This document shows, one piece after another, positions 14,950-22,883 of a DNA stretch of 35,159 nt. A model generated the notes under the pieces. The model had not been told where the DNA came from. It made no database searches and saw only the letters and a program-made list of their open reading frames with translations. The stretch comes from Neobacillus cucumis (GTDB lineage Bacteria; Bacillota; Bacilli; Bacillales; Cytobacillaceae). The position numbers and the translations under genes were made by a program. Each line of letters opens with the position of its first letter. Positions within the stretch are counted from its first letter, which is position 1. The DNA is taken from assembly GCF_002860255.1 (NCBI RefSeq), contig NZ_PGVE01000048.1, forward strand, positions 1-35,159. The letters run 5' to 3'.

Positions 14950-15762
14950 TTAAGCAATAGTAGCTGTTAATACTGCTAATGCTTCAGGACGAAGAACTTC
15001 AGCACCATAAACCATAAGTCCACGAACACCATCTGCAAAGTCACCTTCAAGGCGCATTGCTTCAGTTTCGTCAATTTGTTTTCCGTAACCGACTGCACTC
15101 TTATGCAAAGCAAGTACTTTATATTTTCCAGATACATTTGCAACTTCTTCAGATACAACTACTTGCATACCATTAATTACTTGACCTTCTACAACACCAT
15201 TTTCAAGAACTACCGGTTGGTTAGTGAAACGAGCGTCTTTAGAAAGTAATCCCAAAAATGCTGCATTAATAATTACATAACGTCCAGCTTTTGGAACTTT
15301 CTTTTGAGATAATTTAGTACCTAAGTCAACAACATAGTCATAAGCATTTGTCTTATCAATTGCTTTAGGAGCTGCATCTGTACCAATAACGTTTTCAACA
15401 TGAGCACCAGCATATAAACCAAATACAAAACGGTCAACAGTCTCTTGTAATGTAGCTGCTGCTTCAGCAGTATGTGAATCAACTAATTCGCCTGCCGCCT
15501 GAGCCTTATCTACGTCCTTCACTTTGAACGCAAAGTATTTCTTTTGATCCATATCTAGTTCAGTGGAAGCAGTTGTTAAGTCATCAAAAGATACTGAACC
15601 TGCATAATCTTTAACTGCTACTGCACCGACACGATTGAAAATAATCTTGTTACCTTTAATTTCTGTTGGAGGAGTTGTAATTACATCTGCGATAGATGCC
15701 TTATGAAAATTTGTTAATAGTTTAGCTTCCCATACTTGAGGAATGAATGTTGTTACTGCCAT
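14950..15762 (-). CDS. Major capsid protein
   Basis: A 270-residue shell protein. The start MAVTTFIPQVWEAKLLTNF, then IKGNKIIFNRVGAVAVKDYAG and TLQETVDRFVFGLYAG, match the P22-coat/gp5-like capsid families of Bacillus and Lactobacillus siphophages with an HK97 fold. The C-terminal part (YGAEVLRPEALAVLTATIA) is typical. It follows a scaffold gene and is flanked by a strong hairpin terminator, consistent with high expression. No head protease gene is visible, as expected for scaffold-type assembly. Confidence 0.88.
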   Translation of the reverse strand: MAVTTFIPQVWEAKLLTNFHKASIADVITTPPTEIKGNKIIFNRVGAVAVKDYAGSVSFDDLTTASTELDMDQKKYFAFKVKDVDKAQAAGELVDSHTAEAAATLQETVDRFVFGLYAGAHVENVIGTDAAPKAIDKTNAYDYVVDLGTKLSQKKVPKAGRYVIINAAFLGLLSKDARFTNQPVVLENGVVEGQVINGMQVVVSEEVANVSGKYKVLALHKSAVGYGKQIDETEAMRLEGDFADGVRGLMVYGAEVLRPEALAVLTATIA

Positions 15763-15798
15763 TATTTATCACCTTTACCTTTTCTAATTTTAGTTTTT

Positions 15799-16389
15799 TT
15801 AGTTTTTCAATGCTTCATTTACTATTTTTGGATCTAACTTTTGAATTTCTTCAGCAGTCATCCCCTTTAATTGTTCTCTTGTAATTGTTGGTGGTGTAGT
15901 ACCTTGAGCAGGATTAATCCCACCGCTTTTTAATTGTTCTTGTACTCTCTCATTGATGTGAGTATCAAACACTTCTTGCAATGTTTTTAAGTTTGCAATT
16001 GTGCTTTCTTCATCATTACCAACAAAATAATCAACAATTTTCAAAGGCAATTTATTTTCAGAAGCAACATCCTTCGCCTTTGCCTTTAAATCTTTTAGAA
16101 GTAATTCTCTTTTAAGGTCTTCAAGTTGTTTTTCCAAAGGATTAGTTGGAGGATTCTGTTTTTTAACTTCCTCATCCACTAACTTTTTAAGGTTATTACT
16201 CTTCCAAGTTTCCAGCCCTTTTGTAAAATACGAGTCTAGCCTAGGTTGAAGTAATTTCTTCCCATCTTCGGAATCGAGAAATGTTTGAACCCCATCAGGT
16301 GTTACTTGTGATAATCCCTGTAAGTAGCTTTTTACATCCTCATTATCTTTCTGTTCCTCAAAAAACTTTTTAATTTCTTCTAAATTCAT
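15799..16389 (-). CDS. Capsid scaffold protein (DUF4355-type)
   Basis: A 196-residue, highly charged helical protein with a central coiled coil (about 85-110, EKQLEDLKRELLLKDLKAKAK), Gln/Pro-rich linkers and a C-terminal helix (EQLKGMTAEEIQKLDPK). This is the layout of DUF4355/gp20-type scaffolds that guide procapsid assembly and leave before maturation. Directly upstream of the capsid gene on the same strand. Confidence 0.85.
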   Translation of the reverse strand: MNLEEIKKFFEEQKDNEDVKSYLQGLSQVTPDGVQTFLDSEDGKKLLQPRLDSYFTKGLETWKSNNLKKLVDEEVKKQNPPTNPLEKQLEDLKRELLLKDLKAKAKDVASENKLPLKIVDYFVGNDEESTIANLKTLQEVFDTHINERVQEQLKSGGINPAQGTTPPTITREQLKGMTAEEIQKLDPKIVNEALKN

Positions 16390-16489
16390 GTTCTATACCT
16401 CCGTAACCCTCTATGTGCGAGCCATAAAGTGTTGTATTTTTGTTCCAGTTGTTCTTTATTCCGTCTTCAACAAGAAAAAAGACAATATA

Positions 16490-16510
16490 AAAAGCCACTT
16501 ATAAAGTGAC
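16490..16510 (-). terminator. Partial terminator between minor head and scaffold genes
   Basis: Minus-strand stem GTCACTT/AAGTGGC (one G-U pair) around TAT, then TTTTTA. Lies four bases after the minor head protein stop. Confidence 0.6.
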
Positions 16511-16514
16511 TTAA

Positions 16515-17390
16515 TTATTTAATACCTTTAGATTTTGACCAGTCTTTATAATTCTTGTACTTAATGATTTTCTTAGTTTCATTGTCTTTTCTTACCTTAG
16601 GTTGATAATTCTTAACTGCCGGAATCCAACATGAACGACAATTTGGATGAGCTGGAATCTTCGGCCGAGTATCATCATCTATTTTCCATCGTTTACCGTC
16701 ATGACTACGACAGATTTCAGAAGTTTTATTATCAAGTGTCGCAGTGTAGATTAATTCTTGTACTACTCCACTTTCTTGATATATCTTTTCTTGTGCAGAA
16801 GAGATAACCCTTGCACTTTCTGTCCTCATTAGTCTTTGCGAATTGTAAACAGATGTATTAAATTGTTTCCTGATCCTTCGAGCCATCTTATCTACACTAT
16901 CACCTTGAATAATGCCTTGAGTTAACTCGGTTCTAAGAGCCTTAACTAAAGCATCATTTTTGCCCCATATTCTTTCAGAAAATGGAACTCCTGACCAGTT
17001 GAAAGCAACTACTTCTTTTACGAATTCAGGCTTTAATAAGGCGAAATCAATAACTGCTTGAGTGATTGTATCCAATGTGAAAGCTGTTTGATAATACGTT
17101 TGTTTATAGACTTCTGTAAGAATAGTATTAAAATGTTTAGTTTCAATACCACCAAGATTTTTAATTTCCTCTTTTATCTGCTGTTCAATTGATACAAGTC
17201 GATTGTACTTATTCAAATCGGCCAATGTTAACTTTCCATCAACTGCATATTGCATAAATATTTTAGCGATAAGTATTTGAATGTTATCCAATGAACCTTT
17301 ATAAGCTTGTATGATTTCTTTGTGCTGCTCATCAGTTAAATTAAACATGCTATCAACTAAATTTAGAAAATCATCTTCAAACTTAGCCAT
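16515..17390 (-). CDS. Minor head protein (SPP1 gp7 / Mu F-like)
   Basis: A 291-residue protein with a helical N-terminal half and the conserved Mu-F-like C-terminal module (about 195-275). That module contains RLMRTESARVISSAQEK, then the KTSEICRSHDGKRW and PAHPNCRSCW cysteine/histidine cluster. SPP1 gp7 binds the portal and affects DNA ejection. Its start lies within the end of the portal gene (8-base overlap), so the two are coupled. Confidence 0.9.
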   Translation of the reverse strand: MAKFEDDFLNLVDSMFNLTDEQHKEIIQAYKGSLDNIQILIAKIFMQYAVDGKLTLADLNKYNRLVSIEQQIKEEIKNLGGIETKHFNTILTEVYKQTYYQTAFTLDTITQAVIDFALLKPEFVKEVVAFNWSGVPFSERIWGKNDALVKALRTELTQGIIQGDSVDKMARRIRKQFNTSVYNSQRLMRTESARVISSAQEKIYQESGVVQELIYTATLDNKTSEICRSHDGKRWKIDDDTRPKIPAHPNCRSCWIPAVKNYQPKVRKDNETKKIIKYKNYKDWSKSKGIK

Positions 17391-18657
17391 TTAAACCACT
17401 CATTAAATCAGTATTTATGCCTGTACTATCCTGTTCTTCTTTTAATTTCTTAATGGAAACTGCTGGATTTGAAATTCTAGGCAACCAAGATAATAATTCC
17501 TCTTGAGGAACAATGCCTTGTAGCTCACGAACCATTGTAACAATCGAAGCTTCATCAACAGGTACATTTCGAGTAAAGGCAATATTAATATCTTTAAAGT
17601 CATACTCTTTATTCTCGGCAATCTTCAAAAACTCACAGAAGAAACTTAAACGATCCTTTAAAACTCGTTCAAAAATAGATTCTGCAATTGCTGATTGGTT
17701 TTCTAATTCCTGTAATTTCAAACGGATAGCAACTCCTGAAGTATTACTTTGGAATGACTCGTTTAGATTTACTTGATTTGATTGGATATAAATTTCATCC
17801 TTAAGATTGTCTAATAAATCTTTGAAGAACTGACTGTTTGGATTTTTAGTTAACCATTCCGCTTTTGCCTTTTCATTTGGAAGAATTATAATTCCATTTT
17901 CTTTCATTTTCTGAGCCGTTTCTTGATCTAATTCACAATTACTTAATACTAAATAAGCATTTCTAAAGTCCATCATTTCCTGCACAGAAACCGAATGGAG
18001 TGCATTATACATATCAATAATCTTGATAATATCCGCATATGTACTTTTCTCATTATCATTATTCTTTAATTTACGAACTGGACAACGTGAAAAACGATGT
18101 GGTTTTCGTTCAAGTAATGCTAATTGACCTGAATTAGAATATCTTGTGTAGTTGATATTATCCCAAACCTCGACATATTCAGTGTCATCAAATTGTAGTT
18201 TATATTTTCTTACTGCTAAACTTACTTTTGAATCCACAGAACTATCATGTAGAACTGCCATTTCTAAAGGACTAAAATGTGTACACTGGAAATCCCCATT
18301 TGTATTAATAAAAGAAACTTCATAAGCAAATCCATGAATAGCACTCTTTAATTTAAGATTTATATTATGTTCCTTTTCCCAAGGACTAAAATAATAATCA
18401 ATTAAATTAAGAAACTCTTTATTATCACCTTTTGAAGTGTAATTCACTGGTTTACCTAATATGTATCCTACTTGGTTTTGTACCATCTTATGTGCATAGT
18501 TAAAATACGCTCTCATATCTGATTTAGTTGGATCAGATTTTCCCTTTTCAAAAAGAATGTCATGTTTACCATCGTAATAGTGCTTTAATTTGGTATGATG
18601 TGGTTTATGTAAGTCAATATTTTCGATTAGCTTTAATATGATTTCATCTTGATTCAC
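17383..18657 (-). CDS. Portal protein (SPP1 gp6-like)
   Basis: A 424-residue dodecameric portal subunit. It shows the SPP1 gp6 family layout: N-terminal helical wing, then FNYAHKMVQNQVGYILGKPV (about 50-70), the RCPVRKL stretch, the SVQEMMDFRNAYLVLSN stem/crown helices and an SGVAIRLKLQELE segment near 305. The start is GTG with GGAAGGTG five bases upstream. It lies between terminase and minor head protein, as in SPP1. It is somewhat shorter than SPP1 gp6 (about 500). Confidence 0.93.
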   Translation of the reverse strand: MNQDEIILKLIENIDLHKPHHTKLKHYYDGKHDILFEKGKSDPTKSDMRAYFNYAHKMVQNQVGYILGKPVNYTSKGDNKEFLNLIDYYFSPWEKEHNINLKLKSAIHGFAYEVSFINTNGDFQCTHFSPLEMAVLHDSSVDSKVSLAVRKYKLQFDDTEYVEVWDNINYTRYSNSGQLALLERKPHRFSRCPVRKLKNNDNEKSTYADIIKIIDMYNALHSVSVQEMMDFRNAYLVLSNCELDQETAQKMKENGIIILPNEKAKAEWLTKNPNSQFFKDLLDNLKDEIYIQSNQVNLNESFQSNTSGVAIRLKLQELENQSAIAESIFERVLKDRLSFFCEFLKIAENKEYDFKDINIAFTRNVPVDEASIVTMVRELQGIVPQEELLSWLPRISNPAVSIKKLKEEQDSTGINTDLMSGLNG

Positions 18658-18673
18658 TTTTTCACCTTCCTAA

Positions 18674-18699
18674 CTAAAAAAGCCATTCTTTAGGAATGG
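18674..18699 (-). terminator. Terminator encoded inside the last codons of the large terminase gene
   Basis: Minus-strand stem CCATTC/GAATGG around CTAAA followed by CTTTTTTAG. The final codons of the gene (IPKEWLF-stop) form the hairpin and U-tract, so the stop codon lies in the T-run. Confidence 0.6.
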
Positions 18700-20395
18700 A
18701 TTTAATGTCTCTTGGTATATTTAATTCATCAATTAAACGGTCAAATTCTGCTGTAATATCGGGAGCGTCATCATGAAGAGTAAACTTTTCACCCTCATAA
18801 GCAAGAATCTGGTCTATAAAATCTTTATCCTCTTCAGCAAATATAATAAAGCCGGAATCAATCTTTCCTGAAATTGCTCTAATCTTTGCTTCTTTATTCT
18901 TGGTTTGTCTTTCATTGACGATAGATATTCTACGACTCTTTAAATTAATATCTTTTTGAATACTTTTTTCAATCTCACGTTTATCTGCTCCATTGAAAGT
19001 ATTTTTTTCAATCCAAATCGTATTAATATCTTCATATTCCTCAAGTAATTCAATTACTTTGTCTATATAATCGTCAAAGGCTAACCGCTTAATTAAACCT
19101 TTACGAACCCATCTAAAATTATTAGTACTTTTAGAGCCGACTAATAAGGCTGTATAGTCATTATTAGCTTTTGTTTCTACAGCTGGATCACAACAAAGGA
19201 TTGTATTTGTGAATGTTTCCTTTTCAATCTCTTCTCTAGGCATAGAAGTAATTTGATGAAAGGCTTTTTCACCAATCTTTGAAGCGTCATTCTGCATTTC
19301 CTGTTTGAACGCTTGAGGATTAGAATAATAATCTAATGCCAAGTCCAAACAATCATACTTGTCTTCCCACAAAACAGGATATTTCATTTCTTCCTCATGG
19401 TTACAGTAAAATTCTCTTCCATGTTCCTGGGCTAACTCAACTTTAGGATTGAAATAGATTTTTTTAAACTCTTCCCAAAATCCAGTATTAAATAATTGGT
19501 CTACATCATCCACTAAGATAGCTTTCTCCAATATATGTATATACGAATGATCCTTTAATAATCGAGAAATAAAACAATCCCTATGCAATATTGTACCGAG
19601 CACTATAAACTTTGTAGCCATTTTTACTTTTTTACCATTACGGATTACCGCTTTATCACCAGCATAAACAGAGTCTTGTTGCCATGTATCATACTTCTTA
19701 TCCCTTGCTTCTTGTGTGATTACATCACTCTTTGATTGATAGTCATCTGCAATGATTAAGGATGGTCTATTTCCATTAAATTTTTTACCACGCATTGAGG
19801 ATGTGGAAGAAATAGCTTGAATTTTAGATATATTGGATAATTCCAATTCCAACTTATTGACCGTATATTTCCGAGTATCTATCAATTCCCCAAAGGTATG
19901 TTTAATGTATGGATTTTCTTCAAATGCTCTCCTAGTTTCCCGAATAAATTCAATGGAATCTTGCTCTGTTTTACCTGCAACAAGAGTGTAAATGGATAAT
20001 TTATAACAGTGTGCCCATACGGATAAAGCAAAATCACATACTGTTGTCTTTGCTGCTCCCCTTGGCATGACTAACTCTAACTTATCAAATGAATCTGAAA
20101 TAAACATTTTCTCTAGGTTATTCCATATCTCATAATGGATAGGAGCCAGTTTCCTTGCCTGATTATCCGGTTTAGGTGTAAAGGTATCCTGAAGGAAATA
20201 GACACAAAAAAACTCAATGGAGCGTTTGCCGAGTGAATAAGCAAGACCATTGAATTCGAATAGATTATCTTTATGTTTTAACATTAATTCCTTTGCCTTA
20301 TTTGATCCGTAAAACTTAGACAAGTATTTAAAGAGAAGCTGACGATTCTCTTTTGTATTAATTACGTCAATTTGTTTCGTTGCTATTCTGTTCAC
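18674..20395 (-). CDS. terL: Terminase large subunit
   Basis: A 573-residue packaging ATPase/nuclease. The ATPase domain has Walker A MPRGAAKTT (110-118), a Walker-B-like IIADDYQ (about 213-219) and GTILH. The nuclease domain has the metal-binding CCDPAVETKANNDYTAL segment (about 405-420), then an IWIEKN strand and a C-terminal acidic DIDxIL-like region. The only canonical start is GTG at 20393-20395, which lies inside the GGAGGTG itself. An ATA codon six bases further on has ideal spacing, so the true start is uncertain by three residues. Coupled by order to the portal gene. Confidence 0.95.
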   Translation of the reverse strand: MNRIATKQIDVINTKENRQLLFKYLSKFYGSNKAKELMLKHKDNLFEFNGLAYSLGKRSIEFFCVYFLQDTFTPKPDNQARKLAPIHYEIWNNLEKMFISDSFDKLELVMPRGAAKTTVCDFALSVWAHCYKLSIYTLVAGKTEQDSIEFIRETRRAFEENPYIKHTFGELIDTRKYTVNKLELELSNISKIQAISSTSSMRGKKFNGNRPSLIIADDYQSKSDVITQEARDKKYDTWQQDSVYAGDKAVIRNGKKVKMATKFIVLGTILHRDCFISRLLKDHSYIHILEKAILVDDVDQLFNTGFWEEFKKIYFNPKVELAQEHGREFYCNHEEEMKYPVLWEDKYDCLDLALDYYSNPQAFKQEMQNDASKIGEKAFHQITSMPREEIEKETFTNTILCCDPAVETKANNDYTALLVGSKSTNNFRWVRKGLIKRLAFDDYIDKVIELLEEYEDINTIWIEKNTFNGADKREIEKSIQKDINLKSRRISIVNERQTKNKEAKIRAISGKIDSGFIIFAEEDKDFIDQILAYEGEKFTLHDDAPDITAEFDRLIDELNIPRDIKSIPKEWLF

Positions 20396-20459
20396 CTCCG
20401 TGAAGAAAATTTATTAATGAATAATGGACAAAATAAAAAGTCCAAATATGGAATTAAAT

Positions 20460-20597
20460 TTAAATGATTTTTTCTACATATTCTTTTAGTGCTTTTATAA
20501 CAAGTTCTTCATCATCTTGACCTGTTTGTTCAATTAGTTTCTTTAATTTTCCGTATAAATCATCATCGATATTTAATTCTAAATACCATTTTTTCAT
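20460..20597 (-). CDS. 45-residue ribbon-helix-helix-like protein
   Basis: ATG at 20595-20597 has GGAGGTAT upstream and opens 45 codons. An N-terminal strand (MKKWYLELNIDDDL) is followed by two helices, KLKKLIEQTGQDDEEL and VIKALKEYVEKII, the pattern of CopG/Arc-type ribbon-helix-helix DNA-binding proteins. It lies between a broken gene and terL. It may regulate or bind DNA near the packaging genes; this is fold-level inference. Confidence 0.65.
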   Translation of the reverse strand: MKKWYLELNIDDDLYGKLKKLIEQTGQDDEELVIKALKEYVEKII

Positions 20598-20633
20598 TAG
20601 ATACCTCCAAAGTCCTAAGAGGAATAATCAAAA

Positions 20634-21160
20634 TTAAAAATCAATTATTTCTTGAATAGACATCAACTTTTCTGATCTATTTTGAATTTCAAGATTACTG
20701 CTTACATCATTTATCCATCTTTCTATGGCATCACATATATCTAAACAAAAGATATCAACTTGTAATTGCAGTAAATTATTTAATTGATTACAGTGTATAA
20801 GAAAACCGTTTTTAGGTGGAACGACAAATGTGAATTCAGAAAGAACTTTCCGTATCCATTGATCTTCAATATTTACTTCTCTTGATGAAGGTATGCGCAC
20901 CTTAGAGCATAAGCATCTTCACCATTTAAAAATATATGTGTTCCCCATTTGTTAATTCGAGTATATTTATCAAGAAGATAATCATTAAACCAATGGATAA
21001 ATCTTTTTGAAGAGCTTTTGTCGGGAAACTCCAGCCTACCACATATATCTGGTAAGGTTAAAGATAATGTTAAAGCTGCATACCAATTTTCATCATTCAA
21101 AGATTGCTTAACTGAAAGTATAAATCTAGATATTTTTTCTTCGAGTATATTTTCACGTAT
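20634..21160 (-). pseudogene. Broken gene of a conserved hypothetical family (two lesions)
   Basis: Frame 1 (WYAALTLSLTLPDICGRLEF through GEDAYALRCAYLHQ) stops near 20873. The -1 frame carries on the same protein (REVNIEDQW, then VPPKNGFLIHCNQLNNLLQLQVDIFC) to 20634. The joined product is a recognisable conserved hypothetical protein of about 170 residues found widely in bacteria. Upstream, AGGAGGG is correctly spaced from an ATA at 21158-21160, where ATG would be expected; the residues after it (RENILEEKISRFILSVKQ) are in frame. So both the start codon and the frame appear mutated. Confidence 0.7.
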
Positions 21161-21311
21161 TTATAATCCCTCCTGACTATAATTTTGCCAAAAGGAGTTA
21201 AAATACCTGTTTTAAGGGAGTTTACATGAATTTTACGTTTTATTAATACCTAGTACAAACTTAAAGTGTAAAGTATTCGTTGAAGGTTAAATTACTACGA
21301 AAGACCTCTTA

Positions 21312-21338
21312 ATCCAGCTATCTGCTGGATCTTTTTTT
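21312..21338 (+). terminator. Terminator, first of a near-identical pair
   Basis: Perfect stem ATCCAGC/GCTGGAT around TATCT then CTTTTTTT. No gene precedes it on the plus strand, so it either ends a small RNA or protects the region from incoming transcription. Confidence 0.75.
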
Positions 21339-21379
21339 GTCCTCTTTTCCAAACTTAATAAAATCATGATGGATAAAAG

Positions 21380-21410
21380 TTTTACTTAATATTTACTTTT
21401 ACTTAATATT
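21380..21410. repeat. Tandem 14-base repeat, 17-base period
   Basis: TTTTACTTAATATT occurs at 21380-21393 and again at 21397-21410. Near two helical turns apart, it could be a pair of regulator-binding sites for the transcript ending at 21498. Confidence 0.6.
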
Positions 21411-21472
21411 CATTAAATAAATCTTGTTTAAAATAAGAATTGTTACCCAATGTATGGTGCATCCCTTATTTT

Positions 21473-21498
21473 ATCCAGCTATTCGCTGGATTTTTTTT
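21473..21498 (+). terminator. Terminator, second of a near-identical pair
   Basis: Same stem ATCCAGC/GCTGGAT around TATTC then TTTTTTT, 161 bases after the first. The 14-base tandem repeat lies between the two. Confidence 0.75.
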
Positions 21499-21561
21499 GA
21501 TTCCGAACTTGTAGAAATATTTTAAAAAATATTTTTCTTTAAAAAATGGGTAAAAATTTTG

Positions 21562-21590
21562 TTGAATTTCTCTTCAATTTTTGCTAAATT
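21562..21590 (+). promoter_or_regulatory. Likely promoter of the Sda-like gene
   Basis: TTGAAT (21562-21567), 17-base spacer, TAAATT (21585-21590), about 37 bases before the Sda-like ATG. Match to the housekeeping consensus is good but not perfect. Confidence 0.5.
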
Positions 21591-21626
21591 ATTTTAGTAA
21601 TCTTTGTGTGAGGAGAAAGAAAAATA

Positions 21627-21770
21627 ATGGAAAACGCTCCAAATGAATTCTTAATTGACTCTTATTTACAAGCTTGCAAACTCAACTTAGATCATTCATT
21701 TCAAAAGTTATTGCTGGATGAAATAATAAAAAGAGACATATATGAACTTTTATTAGAGACTAGTTTTTAA
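21627..21770 (+). CDS. sda: Sda-like inhibitor of the sporulation histidine kinase
   Basis: A 47-residue helical hairpin protein. The pattern NEFLIDSYLQACKLNLDHSF followed by a second helix ending DEIIKRDIYELL matches the Sda layout (ELLIESYFKATEMNLNRDF, then a second helix with EIKRR). Sda binds KinA and blocks autophosphorylation, stopping entry into sporulation when DNA replication is disturbed. GAGGAGAAAG precedes the ATG, with its own promoter and terminator. It is on the plus strand against the late genes, placed between the two terminase genes, so it is a self-contained cargo unit likely expressed from the prophage. Family recognition is from memory of the motif. Confidence 0.85.
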   Translation: MENAPNEFLIDSYLQACKLNLDHSFQKLLLDEIIKRDIYELLLETSF

Positions 21771-21787
21771 AACTTAGTCTTTTTATT
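21757..21787 (+). terminator. Terminator of the Sda-like gene
   Basis: AGACTA/TAGTCT stem overlapping the stop codon, followed by TTTTTATTT. Confidence 0.65.
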
Positions 21788-21789
21788 TG

Positions 21790-22170
21790 ATCACTCAATG
21801 TCCAAACTCTTATTTTTTATTTAAATAATTTTCTATGTTACCCCTACCCTTTAATATATTTTTAAAAACAGAAGGTGGGGGTATGAAGTTTTTATTGAAT
21901 AAAAATAAAATCGTTTGTATTAATATTTATTTATAATAATTGTAAATATATTTAATTAAAATTTCGATTTTAATGTGTAAAAAGGTACTTTATTACGTAA
22001 AATAATATTTTTATGAACCAATAATTAATTACAAACATTGTCATACCAACGTTATCAATTAGACCATTGCTTTATCCATCGTTTCGCAATTCATTTTCAA
22101 TATTCCCCACAATCTAATTGATAATAGATTGATAATAAATGTTGTGATCAATTATAAAATATACAATACT
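21790..22170. other. Very AT-rich gap between sda and terS
   Basis: No gene is supported. A 17-codon frame (MKFLLNKNKIVCINIYL) near 21883 has a GGTGGGGG sequence touching its ATG, which I do not trust. Short GATTGATAAT-type repeats lie near 22117-22138. The packaging site could be here or inside the small terminase gene; sequence alone does not show it. Confidence 0.4.
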
Positions 22171-22593
22171 TTATTCACCGTCATTGTCCTGTTCGAACTC
22201 TACAAACTCAGCTTCCAGTACATCCTCACTCACTGTCTTAGTATTGTCTATTTCAGTTGTAAGCTTGATATTATTGGATGGCTTACCAAGTATTCTATTG
22301 ATAAACTCAAGGTTTGCATTAAGCTTTACCATCTCATTATTAGCGTTATCGCCTAATTGCTGCACATTATTAACAGCTTTGATCAGGTTATTATAATAAA
22401 GTCTCATGGCAAAATTTTCAGTATCCTGTTTAATCCTGTCCACTTCTGCCTTAAACTCAGGATTCTTTTCCCATGTCCATAGAGTAGTCCTACTTATACC
22501 CACATTGGATGCTATCTCTTGTTTATCAAGGTTTCCAATAGCTAACAATAACTGAGCATCCTTTTGTTTAATACTCCATTCTTTATCCTCCAT
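22171..22593 (-). CDS. terS: Terminase small subunit
   Basis: A 140-residue protein with an N-terminal HTH of the phBC6A51 type (KQKDAQLLLAIGNLDKQEIASN region, helix-turn-helix centred on SNVGISRTTLWTWEKN), central helices for oligomerisation and an acidic C-terminal tail, as in many Bacillus phage small terminases. The start chosen is ATG at 22591-22593, which has AGGGGTG upstream; an in-frame GTG earlier lies inside that site. Unusually it is separated from terL by about 1.8 kb of accessory DNA. Confidence 0.78.
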   Translation of the reverse strand: MEDKEWSIKQKDAQLLLAIGNLDKQEIASNVGISRTTLWTWEKNPEFKAEVDRIKQDTENFAMRLYYNNLIKAVNNVQQLGDNANNEMVKLNANLEFINRILGKPSNNIKLTTEIDNTKTVSEDVLEAEFVEFEQDNDGE

Positions 22594-22643
22594 ATTAGTT
22601 TTCACCCCTAACTTCTGAACATTAATTCATTCTAAAATCGAAC

Positions 22644-22664
22644 ATAAAAGAGGGGTAACACCCC
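22644..22664 (-). terminator. Short terminator upstream of terS
   Basis: Minus-strand GGGGT/ACCCC around GTT followed by TCTTTTA. It would separate early transcripts from the late operon. Confidence 0.45.
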
Positions 22665-22711
22665 AACATTGTATTTTTGTTGTCTTATAAACAGTTCTAA
22701 TTAAACAATAT

Positions 22712-22742
22712 AAAAAACACCTAGGACTTTTAACTAGGTGTT
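22712..22742 (-). terminator. Terminator after the 24-residue gene
   Basis: Perfect 9-pair stem AACACCTAG/CTAGGTGTT around a 9-base loop, then TTTTTTA on the minus strand. Confidence 0.8.
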
Positions 22743-22752
22743 CTGAGAATTA

Positions 22753-22827
22753 CTATTTTGTTTTTTCATTTTCATTCACCATAGTGTCATATGCTTCACT
22801 TAATAAATCTAATCTCTTATCAGCCAT
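22753..22827 (-). CDS. 24-residue peptide
   Basis: ATG at 22825-22827 has a very strong AAAGGAGG at eight bases and opens 24 codons (MADKRLDLLSEAYDTMVNEN and a short lysine-rich end). The peptide is a single amphipathic acidic helix. A strong terminator follows. The size is below usual annotation limits, but ribosome binding site and terminator together argue for translation. Function unknown. Confidence 0.6.
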   Translation of the reverse strand: MADKRLDLLSEAYDTMVNENEKTK

Positions 22828-22859
22828 TTTTAATTCCTCCTTTAATAAATAAACAAATT

Positions 22860-22883
22860 AAAAAGCACTCATTAACGAGTGCT
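22860..22883 (-). terminator. Terminator overlapping the end of the membrane-protein gene
   Basis: Minus-strand AGCACTC/GAGTGCT around GTTAAT with TTTTTAA. The stop codon lies in the loop. A closely similar hairpin follows the related gene at 33397-33852. Confidence 0.75.

Noticed and set aside
14976..15158. Second minus-strand frame within the capsid gene
   Set aside because: Out-of-frame shadow of a clear capsid gene.
22117..22138. GATTGATAAT repeats as promoters for the phage RNA polymerase
   Set aside because: Similar short strings occur at about 1731, 1762 and 34661, but the matches are short and AT-rich, so chance is likely.
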